Assembly (NCBI GenBank): GCA_900155495.1
Contig: FTLJ01000227.1
Location: 62,001-126,000 of the forward strand
Reading direction: 5' to 3'
Length of the DNA stretch: 64,000 nucleotides
Source of the DNA: Porogramme epimiltina
Taxonomy: Eukaryota > Basidiomycota > Agaricomycetes > Polyporales > Polyporaceae
Positions 34,127 to 44,050 of this stretch are shown here, piece after piece. The notes beneath the pieces were generated by a model. That model made no database searches, was not told the DNA's origin, and worked only from the letters and a program-made list of their open reading frames with translations. Both the position numbers and the translations under genes were made by a program. Positions within the stretch are counted from its first letter, which is position 1. The number at the start of each line of letters is the position of its first letter.

Positions 34127-35804
34127 CTATTTCCTCCTGGTAAGGACCCAACCTACCAACGCTAGTACACCGACACTCGACGCCCAAGTCCGAGCCCTTC
34201 GTACCGTCGGCTCCCCGATATCCGACGACGGCGCCGCCGCGAGAGCAGAGAAAAACACGTCTGCGTCCAGAGCCCCAACAGCAGGCAAGACATCCGTCGC
34301 GTTGTCCGCGTCGATGACGTCATCACCAGCGACGTCGGCCTCGGCGTCCAGGACAGCCTGGGACGATATGGAGAACAATGGAGGGAGAACTTCCGCTTGG
34401 GAGACGCCGCCAAAGAAATCTGTGACTAGAGCATCGCCGAGCTTGCGCTGGAATAGGTCTGAACGGACACCAGGGTGGGAGTGGATCTTCACCGGGTCGT
34501 ACGTATTGAACTGAGGGGTGTGTTAGGACACTAGACCCTTGTCAGTAAAGTAGAATGCACGCACCAGATCTTCCATAGTAGCTTGGCTAGTCTTGTTGAT
34601 GCCCTCCATGAACTCCAGGATGTAATGGGTATAACTATCGATGACAGCAACACCGATGTCGTAGTCGTTCTCGTACTAATGACGGATGAACATCAGGGGG
34701 AAAGATGAGCGTGTTATGGACTCACAGAATACGAGTTCTCTCCGACTACCGAAGATCCGGTCGCGAGGACATTGGGGGAGTAGAATTTCGAGTACATCGA
34801 GTTTGCTTGGCAGGTGTCGATCATGAAGAAGAGTTCATTATACCTGGATCGGACTAGTTAGCTATGACCCGGGAGAACAGGCGGGTCTATGCGCACCTTT
34901 TCTTCTCCCACATCTGCGCGACGGCATCCGCGATATCGAACGCACTGATCTCCTCCTGATCCTGGAACTTCAGGAACTCGTTACCGCCATGGCCCGTCAT
35001 GAAGACGAAGACGTTTGACCGATCGTCCGACAGTAAGCGTTTCGAGCGAGGGACGGAAGCATCGACTCGCCCTGTAAACGGTGAAAGCCACTTGAGACGC
35101 GAGTTCCTGAGGCGCAAGGTGGAACTTACCTGTGAGGACGCGGAGGAAATTCTCCACGGTTACCTCGTTCCCGCGGTAATCGACCTCTATATTATCACCG
35201 TAGAGGTCGAGGGTGCGCCCTGAGCTGTGGTAGACACAGCCGGGGAACTTGTTGCGGACATTGCATGCCACGTCGTCCGCCAGCATGAGAATGATGTTGG
35301 AATCAGGTATCCCGAGTCGCTTGACAGTGCGGTACCTGCGCATAAAGCATCAGTTTTACCGTACGCAATGGCCGAATCGTCACATCCCAAGAGCACACTT
35401 GCAGCTCTACCATACCATCCAACGCAGAGCCTGCCAACACCCCCTCATGAACTCTCTGCACCAGCATATACCTACAACCGCCATGCGCTACGCACTCCTA
35501 CGCCTTCGAACCCCACAGAAACAGAGGAACGTCGGATACTCACATGCCCAGCGCGTTCGACATGTGCTACCCCAGGAGTTCATTTAGCCCATATGTCCTA
35601 CGCGCCCTCTCAACTCCCGACTAGGCGCAAAGGACTGACCCTATAGTTGAACCAATATCGTGACGCAGACACCAGGACGGCCCAGTTGTTGGTGTGCGCC
35701 GAGGGCTGCCGGTCGGCAGGGTCGGAGGCCAGCGACGTCGCGGGAAGAACGATGGAGATGCATAGTAAGAGAAAGAGTCTGAAAAGCGGGAATGGTGAAG
35801 GCAT
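34127..35804 (-). CDS. GPI8: GPI-anchor transamidase catalytic subunit (Gpi8/PIG-K)
   Basis: Cysteine peptidase of clan CD (C13) that cleaves the C-terminal signal of precursor proteins in the ER and attaches the GPI anchor, within the transamidase complex. ATG 35804 opens a signal peptide ([20 protein letters not shown]), then [18 protein letters not shown] 23-nt exon (35566-35544, HMSNALGM) is followed by a 208-nt intron and [20 protein letters not shown]. The catalytic His is in [20 protein letters not shown] and the catalytic Cys in [20 protein letters not shown]. Further exons give [26 protein letters not shown] and [20 protein letters not shown]. The end has one membrane helix ([15 protein letters not shown]) and a TRRK tail. 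Length is near 400, as usual. It is single copy and intact. Confidence 0.95.
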
Positions 35805-36305
35805 CCGGTGAGGAGAGGATAAGTTAATGCATGCGATGCTAGGCGAGACGGATAGAAAGACGAAGCTCGCCCCAGAACTTGTGGGCTCTGCTTATTACGT
35901 AATGCGAGTCGGGAGGAGGAGACACGTGGCAATTGCCCTGGGCGTCACCTACAACCCTCCAAGCTTCGCGGCGTCCGTCCACGCAGGATAGCGACATGTA
36001 CATCCGACCGACCAGTTGAGGTCTTCATGGTATGCGGGCAGAACATAAACATAATTCTCCCGTGGGTGTTGAAGACACGACAGTGTAAAGACCGTTTGCC
36101 CCCACGCCCGGGGGAAGAAGTAAACCTGAGTCAAAGCAGCACCAAGTCTCATATAGGCCTAACAAGCATTCTCGTAGGGTAGGTACATCCGCATCATACA
36201 GAATATCCCTACTGATGGATAAGCCTACGCACAAACATCAGTCCAAGATGAGCGAGACAGCAAGAGCTGAGATGTACGTTGGAGGCCAGGCCTCCCCACC
36301 GCTGG
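35805..36305. other. Intergenic, Gpi8 promoter and paralog D 3' region
   Basis: About 500 bases. No gene. A CCAAT-like or TATA element close to the Gpi8 start could not be fixed with confidence. Confidence 0.4.
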
Positions 36306-37601
36306 TTATGTGGGCACGACATCGGCAGGCGCGGCGTCGGCGTTGGCGGGCACGATGGTACGAAGGATAACTTTCGGCTTCATCAGGATCCTTGTCTTTG
36401 TCTCCAGTGGCCCGTCCAGATCCTCTCCCTTGATGCGCCTCTCCTTCTTCAGCCCAAGGCGGGTAGTACACAGCACTGACGTCTCCGACTCCACAAACGT
36501 CGGAGGGAAAGGAATGTCGTCGACCGGATCCTTCTCCATCTTGTCCGCGTCGAACGTGGCGTCGAAGGACGGCGCGAAGATCTCGAAGTCCCAGGACTCG
36601 CAGTCCTCCTGTATGATGCGCTGCAGCTCCAGCGCGACGTCCACGACGCCCGCGATCTGATCCTGGTACCGGTCCATGATGGTGTCGCGAAGCTCTTGCA
36701 CCGTGGTCCTCTCTACGCCCAAGAGGGCGAGGATGTTCGTGATGGCGTCGCCGAGCTCCTTCACATATCTTTTCGGTTCTGGTGGGAAAGCGGATCGGAG
36801 GTGTCGGAGGGTGAGCACCTTCCACTTGCCGGACACGGATTGGTGCTCTATCCTTGGAGGTGAGTAAGAGCCAGAGGCCGATAGTGGAGGCAAACATCTC
36901 ACCTTTTTCTCTCACTCGTTTATAAAGACGCTGGAATTCTACACTCTCGGTTCCGAAATCCCAATCTGATATCAGCTGCGAGAGGTATTCGCCGACCCCA
37001 ACCTGAATAGCGGTCATCACGAGGCCTGGAGATTGAGCGATCCCCGCTCCGACGCTGCGAAGGAGAATTTGGAACTGAGAATCGAGCCACATGCACGATA
37101 GGTTTTTGTCTGTCCCATGGAAGGTGAATGCGGGGGCAATCGTCGCTGCGATCTGGAATATGCCGTGCACCAGCTTCACTAGAAGGATGGACATGTCACC
37201 GTCCCAAACAGTGTTCGTGGCGGCTGGAGCCACCTCGGTGTTTTCTGCGATGAGAGTTTTGACGGTATCAACGGCAAGCTCTACTTGCTCGAGTTTGGCC
37301 CGCAGCTCCGCGTTCTCCGTCGCGAGCCTGTTGGATTCCTCGACCCTCGCCGTCAGCGCTGCGACATGGACTGTAAGCCCGTTGGAGACTAAAGCGCGGA
37401 CGTCTACTTACTTGTGATGGCCTGACGTATCTCTTTGAGGTCATCATCGCGCGTGGTGATCGAAGACGCCTGTGCATTCCCAATGCGTGATTCTGTAGCA
37501 GCGCCCTCCGTCAGCAGCCATCCACATGGACCAATGTAAGGCATACCAGCAAGATTATTAGTGAGTTCCAAGAGGCCTTTGAGGAAGTCGTAGTTAGACA
37601 T
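36306..37601 (-). CDS. Coiled-coil family protein, paralog D
   Basis: Exon 1 starts at ATG 37601 (MSNYDFLKGLLELTNNLAGM) and ends at a gtaagt donor after RQAIT; exon 2 reads HVAALTARVEESNRLATENA, a short coiled coil. The signature is weaker than in A-C: the Asp-Ala-Glu part is replaced (WDGDMSILLVKLVHGIFQIA), while AIQVGVGEYLSQLISDWDFG is kept. The shared intron (gtgaga...ggatag, 55 nt) joins YKRVREK to EHQSVSGKWKVLTLRHLRSA. The C-terminus has VLCTTRLGLKKERRIKG and RILMKPKVILR and stops at 36306. D is the most diverged copy and is separated from A-C by the metalloprotease and Gpi8. Confidence 0.7.
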
Positions 37602-39359
37602 TGGTGGTGGTGGATAGAGGAAGAGGCCGTTGACATGCCAAGCATACTTATATCTTCTTCCAAGAAGCGGACGCTGCGCTGTGCTGCGGCGCCGGTGGAA
37701 TCACCGCTCAGGCTCGGAGCCGCCGCATGGAACGAGACTGCATTGTGCGCACCGACGTGACTCGTGTTGTACTCGTGTCTACGGGGGGGCATCTTTCCTA
37801 GGAAATAGCTGATTACGCGCTAAACATTGACAGTTCGACTTCAGCTTACTCCTTCACCGAAGCACAGCAACAGTACAGCCTAACCAGTGCGTACCGCACG
37901 GCAATCTGTCTGGCGGCGCGTTGGAGAAACTGGTTCTCAAACTTGGAGGGCCGAAGGCGGGCTGGTAGACAATATGGAGCCGTGTGGGAGCTATCACGAG
38001 GGCGAGACTAGCTCGAGCGCGTAGCAACTGTACTGCCACTCGTCCAGAATGTTGAAAAGGCGGTCGTCGGGCGAGCGGCGCAACGGGCACACGGCAGAAG
38101 TCCGCGTTGATCGGAGGTAGGAGCTGGTCTAGGCATCCAACTGAGACGGGCTTTTGGCGCGATATATTGTTTAGTCGATAGTCGAGGTGCGTTGAAGACA
38201 CTGCACTGGGTTTACTGTTCGCGTGGTATAGTGAACACGGAAATGAGAGATGAGGACAAGGAGTAAGTCTTCAGAGGGTCAGAGTGGCGCGAAACATAGG
38301 GCAGTCAGCGAGACAAGTAGCACGGGTGACGGGGGGAACCTGAAGCGTCGACCAGTTCACGCTGAGAAGGGAGGGTAAACGGGCTTGGAGATGATGTGCA
38401 AAAAGCCGAGCCTTTCCAGCAAAGGTATACGGCAGTGGGGATGGCAGGAATAGCGAGTGTGCGAGAGGATGGCGTACGAACCACTGGAGCTTTGGTTTGT
38501 TATGCCGGGCGGTAGCGGTACACCGCCGCGCCCGCGCCCCCAAGCGCACCCAACGACACCTCGCCCCCAACATGCCTGGGCGACCCCTCGTGCCACGTGA
38601 CCGTCTTTGCCATGCGCCCGCGGCCTGCCGGGTCGCGCGCAGCCGTGTCGACGACGACACTCACATGCGTGTCACTCGTCCCGCGGGCCCTCCCGCCGCT
38701 CAGCGCGTCCAGCACGCCCTCGAACGCCGCCGGGAGCCGCGCGTCTGCGGGCGCACGCGTCGTCGCGCCGCGGCGCCCGTGAGCACGAGTGCAGGAGGAA
38801 AGCTAGAACCTAGCGGCGAGCCGCGAGATGCCAGCGAGACTACAGCCTCAGGCCTCAGGCCTCAGGGTGCACTGACAGGACCTTGACGGTCAGTGGAATT
38901 AGACGTAGAGGCCAAATGGAGGCAACCTCTCAGGCCTCAGCTAGTAAACCTATGGTCAATAACCAGGCAAACCGGGTGAAACATCCGAGTCAACGTCGAG
39001 CCCCCGAGTCTTATTCGGGCCCAGCCTGGTCCCGCTCTTTACTTTTATACATGACCGTCAGGCCGCCCCAACTAGTTAAGTGTTATAAACTGTTATAAAA
39101 ATGCAAGTGTATATTGATCCAGACTTACATGCACGGAAGATAATTCGGCCTTCTCGGGGGTTCGCAAGACTCGGCCCTTTAAGAAGGGCGTGAACCTCGG
39201 AAACATCCAGTTTTTTTGTTTCCGCTCCAAGCTCCGAACGCCGGGTCACGAGACTAGAGGATCGCCAACGCCAGTGCCGCGTATTCAAGGCTGCGGAGTC
39301 TTTCATACCCACTTCTTAGCGCCGGCCTTCGGGCACGCTGGGCGTCTCCCACGGCAAGT
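37602..39359. other. Intergenic region, 1.76 kb
   Basis: No supportable gene. Frames of 110-130 codons on both strands around 38271-38886 overlap each other and are Arg/Ala-rich, as shadow frames are. A short tandem repeat of cctcagg (gcctcaggcctcaggcctca) lies near 38845-38870, with another partial copy near 38931. The right end is the upstream region of the forkhead-like gene. Confidence 0.4.
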
Positions 39360-41169
39360 ATGGACGCACGTGAGATCCCAGAGCCCTTCCTTCCTCTCTC
39401 CTCCACATCCTCCTCCAGTCTACAGCTCCCCGCGTCATTCCCTGTCGCGCAATTCCACCATGATGGCTATGGGTCTGACTCGGTCTCTGACCGCGACAGA
39501 GGCCCATCTCACCTCATCCACACGGAACACCAGTTTTCTCTAGGTCCCTACACCCCCCGGGGTCCGTTTTGGCACCAGGACTTATCCCCGTACGCCCACA
39601 GTCGCGCCCCTGGCGTCGCCGCGACGGTTGACGTGGCAGGGGACACATTCGGCCCTACATACACATTCAGAGCACCCTCCTCGCTCGAGTTTGCTCAAAC
39701 AAGACTCGGGGCGCGGGACGAGGCGACCTTCCAGCACCCTGGGGCGGTCCTCCACCCCTCGACGGCGAGGACGACCTCTGCAACGTCGTTTCCTGTACGT
39801 CGCGCTCTCATTATCGGATTCGGCGTCTGTTTATCTGATGCTGTTGCAGACGGGATACGGCAATGACTGGAACGCTGCCCTGGAGGAGGTTGGTGGATAT
39901 CGTGCGGGCGGCTTGATCCCTGTGCAGGGCATCAATATTCATGATGACGCACGGTACAGTGATCTCCTTAGCCGTTCACACGCATTACAATTTGCGAACA
40001 ATTCCTCAGATTCACGTCTGTCCCGGCTGTTGCGGCCATGCAGTCGGACAACGTCTCCAATTGGGGGCATGATATAGACTATCGTCGCGAAGACGCCGAG
40101 AGCCAAACACATATCCCGGTAAGCTCACTGCACGTTTACTCATGCGTCCCCGCTTAAAAGCGCGCCCATGACATTTGTTAGGAGCATTCGAGCGAAACAC
40201 TCGCTCAATCATCTGCCTCTTTCGTTTCGGACACTAGTCCTGTCTCACCGAGTGTCTCTCTGTCCGCACAACTGCCCGATTCCCATTCGTTTGCTATGGA
40301 TGACAAAATCCGAGGGATACTTGGCCTCGAGCAAAACGCCCCTCTCAGTTTGAAAGCACTTTTGGATCCTTCTAAACCCGATGAGCGTCCTTGCCATACG
40401 ATTTTGCTACTGGCCCAACTCGCAATCCTGGGCAGTTCGGACAAGCGGCTCACGAAGAAAGGGATTTGTGAGGCCCTGGGGGACCGATTCGAGTGGTATC
40501 GCGCCAATCAGAAGCAGAATCAGGGGTGGCAGGTACGCCTAATATACTTCCTTCTACGTCCTATAATCGCTTAGCAGCCTTGTAGAACACCGTTGCTCGT
40601 ACACTGACGGATTATAATTGCTTCGTGCGCGTTCGAAAGCCAACTAGTGTGTCGGATAAAGGCGACTTTTGGGCCCTCGATTACTCTGAAAGTAACTCCC
40701 AGGAAAGGCGCCGTACACTCACGAAGCGTAACGGACGGGGTGAACCGGCCGACACAGAGTAACGTGCCCTCGATACTCATAACCAAGCTCATTCTGACCA
40801 CAATTTGTTTAGTATCACCCTACGTGACCCCCAGGCTGGACAACGTCCGTGGCCTTCCGGGAGTCGCACGAGTCGCAGGAGCCTACCGTATCCACGTACT
40901 CAGCCGCGCGACTCGTCTACTTCTTTTAGTCTTGGCGAGCAGTCGATCACGCAATTCACCCATATTCTGCCCTCCGAAAGCGTACAGTTCGTCTCCGCCG
41001 TTTTCATGCAGCCCGCCAGCGGCATAAACGGTACGCAGCCACTTCTACCAACTCCTTACGTCCTTGTACTTGTATTTTGACTGCGAAGCCGCTATTCTCG
41101 TGCTTAGACCCTTTCTCTCGTTCCGTAACGGGCTACCCTCAAGGCCCGCAAGCATCTAATGAAGCTTAG
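39360..41169 (+). CDS. Forkhead-like (winged-helix) DNA-binding protein
   Basis: Seven exons (39360-39794, 39850-39953, 40010-40118, 40182-40532, 40586-40758, 40813-41030, 41108-41169) give 483 residues. The N-terminal 200 are Ser/Pro/His-rich and disordered in look (MDAREIPEPFLPLSS). The winged helix spans exons 4-5: CHTILLLAQLAILGSSDKRL, TKKGICEALGDRFEWYRANQ, then GWQNTVARTLTDYNCFVRV and KGDFWALD. Each piece lines up with forkhead domains (AILxSPEKRLTLxxIY, FYR, GWQNSIRHNLS, KGxFWxLD). The recognition helix is altered: the usual Arg-His after Asn-Ser-Ile is replaced. The N-terminal start of the domain (KPPYSY) is also lost. The C-terminus (DPFSRSVTGYPQGPQ) comes from the last small exon. 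It would act in the nucleus as a transcription regulator. Confidence 0.75.
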
Positions 41170-41842
41170 GCACCCCACCCTGTGAATCAGTAGAGGCCCT
41201 TCGCATTACTGTGATCCAATTTGATTGTGAGAGCGAGGTTCGTCCGGAATCCTCGCCCTGCATCATCACGCTTATAAACCTTCACCGATACAGCTCTCCC
41301 TTTTTACCTAGATTGTGAGGATCCCGTTCGAAGTGCCCGCCGGGTACCCTTCCCGTTATTCCGTCTTGATCCGTGCAAGTTTTTGGTTCGTGCACCTCTC
41401 TTGTCCATACCACGTCAGTTTTGATATCTGGATAGCCTGCTGTGTGCTCTGATATGCTATGTACTCGCTGCTCTGCCTGTTATCCCTATACTCATATCGA
41501 CCGGTGTGTTAGCTATGTGATTACGTTCAGTTGGACTCAAGTTCAGTTTCTACTCGATAGCACGGTATGTGTAGTGTCTACGTAGCAGGATGTAGAAATT
41601 ACGTCGTAGTTGTCGAAGATGAACACTGTCATGTAGAGTAAAATCTCCAGCTTCTGCTGCTTGCGCTATGGAGGGACCCGAATGGGCGGCCCTATGACGG
41701 AAACCCTATACTCTGGCTCCAGCAGAACAGTATCTCTCGTTTCCAGGTTCTTTGCGTCACGCTTCAAATTCGTCAGCAGTATTAGTGGCTGGAAGAGTCT
41801 CGGATGGCGATGGAGGACCATTTACATCTCTGCTAGACCTGC
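41170..41842. other. Intergenic region after the forkhead-like gene
   Basis: About 670 bases. On the minus strand 41772-41842 can be read DVNGPPSPSETLPATNTADE and then a stop, which might be a last exon of the gene fragment that follows, but I found no splice pair with the right phase. Otherwise nothing was seen. Confidence 0.3.
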
Positions 41843-42208
41843 CTATCGAGCGCTGCGCCGACGGGCACCCCCAGGCATCTCATAAGCAACCTTCACATCA
41901 CTGGTCCCATGAGCTCTCCGCCGCCGTTCTGGACGGAGCAGTCTGAGGCTGAAACCCCAGAGGCGCGGGAGGGGGCATTCAACCAGCAGGAAGGAAAGCC
42001 GCTCGCGCATCTGCTTGTCCGCGCGGTAGCGCAGTTCCGCCTTCTGCGCCCAGCTGTCCTCTCTGACTTCGACGAGGAGGACTGGTTTGCCGCTGGCGTC
42101 GCACACAACGAAAGAGACGACGAAGTCGGCGCTCTCGCAGCGACCGTCCTGGGGAGGGCATCGCGGGGCGACGTAGAATTTGAAGCTTTGACTAAAACGA
42201 TAGCTCAA
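41843..42208 (-). pseudogene. Fragment of an uncharacterised basidiomycete gene
   Basis: A minus-strand open stretch reads SADFVVSFVVCDASGKPVLL, then VEVREDSWAQKAELRYRADK, then LSFLLVECPLPRLWGFS. This pattern (a strand ending VEV, then a helix with RYRAD, then CPLPRLWG) recalls a family of hypothetical proteins common in mushrooms, with a layout like a nuclease core, but I am not sure. The expected continuation after LWGFS is absent. The frame instead runs into an Arg-rich tail and stops. Upstream, WQRDEIVFSAPPMSG and a gtaagt donor near 42240 suggest a lost first exon, but the phases do not match. It is either a pseudogene or a gene whose introns I could not place. Confidence 0.35.
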
Positions 42209-42425
42209 AAGTTTGTCATGGGGTTCATAGTACTTACACCACTCATGGGAGGGGCGGAAAAGACGATTTCATCTCTCTGCCATAGGACGAGGCCGACTAG
42301 GCTCCACGGCTATATTTCTACCGTTCACAGAAATTCGGGTTATCACCCGCTTTTACGGAGTATACATAGGACGTAATCTCATTATATTGGAGTAAAAACA
42401 CCCTGCGCGTATCGGTTCAGAGGTC

Positions 42426-43272
42426 TCAGCACACGATAGATGGGAATAGATGGCATTGAACACGCACGATCGGATTCTCTCGGTCGTACCACCATAGCGG
42501 CTTGCGCTCCTCTTCGCCCGGTGGCGTCAAAAACTCGTTAATCCAAGCCACCCTCTCCTGAATACGCCTTTTCGTGACACGTTCGATGACCCACTGCCGC
42601 TTCGCGATGTTGTAGTTGTTAAACAGGACGAACATGAACGGGAACTCCCCGCAAAACGGGTACGCGAGCTCCATCACAAAACCCAGCTCGTCGTAGAAGT
42701 GGTCCAGGATGACATCGCACACCATGAACCGCAACCTGGCCCACAGTTCCCGATTCTGCTTCTCAGGCGGATCTTCCGAGAACTCGGCGAACTTGATGAC
42801 AGACTGACCGGAGAGCTTGCGCACACTGGGGAAGCGCGCCAAGTCCAGCTCGAGCTTGTGGCGGCGCGCGCAGTCGAAAGCAAACGCCTCCGTGAACGCC
42901 CAGCCATAGCTACGGAGAAATGGGCCGCTTCCTCTGGGGTCGAAATCGTCATTGTGGCTGAGGAGGTAGCGCCTGTCAAGCTGCTTCGAGACGGGAATGT
43001 ACTTGGTGCCCTTCGGGAGCTCGTGCCTGCTGAGCGAGGCTTGTGGTGCATACAGCTTATAAAGCCTCTCGAGTTTCTTTAACATGGAACGGTTCTTAGT
43101 ACCACTGTCCCGAGCTCTGATGAAGGCCACGTACCGCAAGTTGAGCCTTGCAAGCGCGGTCGGAAAACATGATACCTTGTGCAAGCTCTCCATAGGGTCT
43201 AATGTTCCCGGCCTCATCGCGGGCGAACTCTGCCAGATATGCATCCTCGGGATACTCGTTATCTGACGACAT
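42426..43272 (-). CDS. Unknown 268-residue protein (family with the gene at 63764)
   Basis: Two exons. Exon 1 is 43272-43135 (MSSDNEYPEDAYLAEFARDE ... GIMFSDRACKAQLA), then a 40-nt intron (43134-43095, gtacgt...ctaag), then exon 2 from 43094 (NRSMLKKLERLYKLYAPQAS) to the stop at 42426. A longer unspliced frame starts further upstream (43373) but reads exon 1 in the wrong frame. The spliced model is supported by the paralog at the right edge, which shares PEDAYxxEF, MFSxRAxxAQxA and LYKLYxP. The protein has DLARFPSVRKLSGQSVIKFA, many aromatic residues (WAFTEAFAFD, LWWYDREN), and no signal peptide. I do not recognise a domain and assign no function. Confidence 0.7.
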
Positions 43273-44050
43273 GACTGTGGGGAGGCGAAGTAGACAGCCC
43301 TTGAAGCTTGAAAGCTTGAAGCTTGAAGAGAGGCCTGCGGTGAGTAGTGGTCCGAACTAGGGTGGCGTGGCAAGGCTACAGCGTGCGAAAAATGCCCTCG
43401 GCTCCGGCCAGGTCAAGACGGCTTTGTCTCCGAGGATGAGGGGCATCAACCCACTGCGTTCACACGTTCGCCACCAACCATCCGGGCGAAAACGAGATAT
43501 GATACATTCCAGTGTGCGAACGAGACATCTAAGTAGTGTGCCGATAACAAAAACAAGAAAAACATCGCGGGGTGGGCCCTTTGCCGCGGCGGCGCGCGCG
43601 AGGACCGTTTTGTACATGAACACGAACGGGAACGGGACTGCGAGCGCAGAGTATGTAGTGTACGTAGCGTAGTGCGTATTGCAGGATCTCTAAGTGTGTG
43701 GGGGATAGATGCGCGGAAACCTGTAGGCGTGGGACTTCGTGCAGTTCGTGCGAGGAAGAGGCGGGAAGGACGGGGGAGGGGGGAAGCGCAGGAGGGGCCT
43801 GCGATACGTCGTAGAAACGTCCGTTTCGGGGGCGACCGACTACGTCTTGTAACGATTAAACGGAGAGGAGCGAGGAGCCCAGATGCAAAGGAGCGGATGC
43901 GGGGCGAACGCGGGGGCAGCGACCAATATGGCCAGCCCCTGCGCCGCCCGAGTATGACAAGAGATGCAGATGCAGGTAGTATGTACGTGCACGCCCTCTT
44001 CCGGCACCCAGCGCCGCAGGAGACAGTTTTCACTCTTCTCGTACAAAGCT
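43273..44050. other. Promoter of the 268-residue gene and Prm10-like 3' region
   Basis: About 780 bases with no gene. It includes the short tandem repeat described separately. Open frames on the minus strand at 43446-44033 and plus at 43672-44061 overlap one another, are Arg-rich and have no family features. Confidence 0.4.
43301..43328. repeat. Short tandem repeat of cttgaag
   Basis: Three to four near-perfect copies of ttgaagcttgaa(a)gcttgaa follow one another just upstream of the ATG at 43272 (minus). The unit aagctt is palindromic, so the array can form small hairpins. A shorter version of the same text is at 12602-12615. Confidence 0.7.

Noticed and set aside
42426..43373. Unspliced 315-codon model starting at 43373
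   Set aside because: Its first 90 residues read exon 1 and the intron in the wrong frame; the paralog at 63764 supports the spliced start at 43272.
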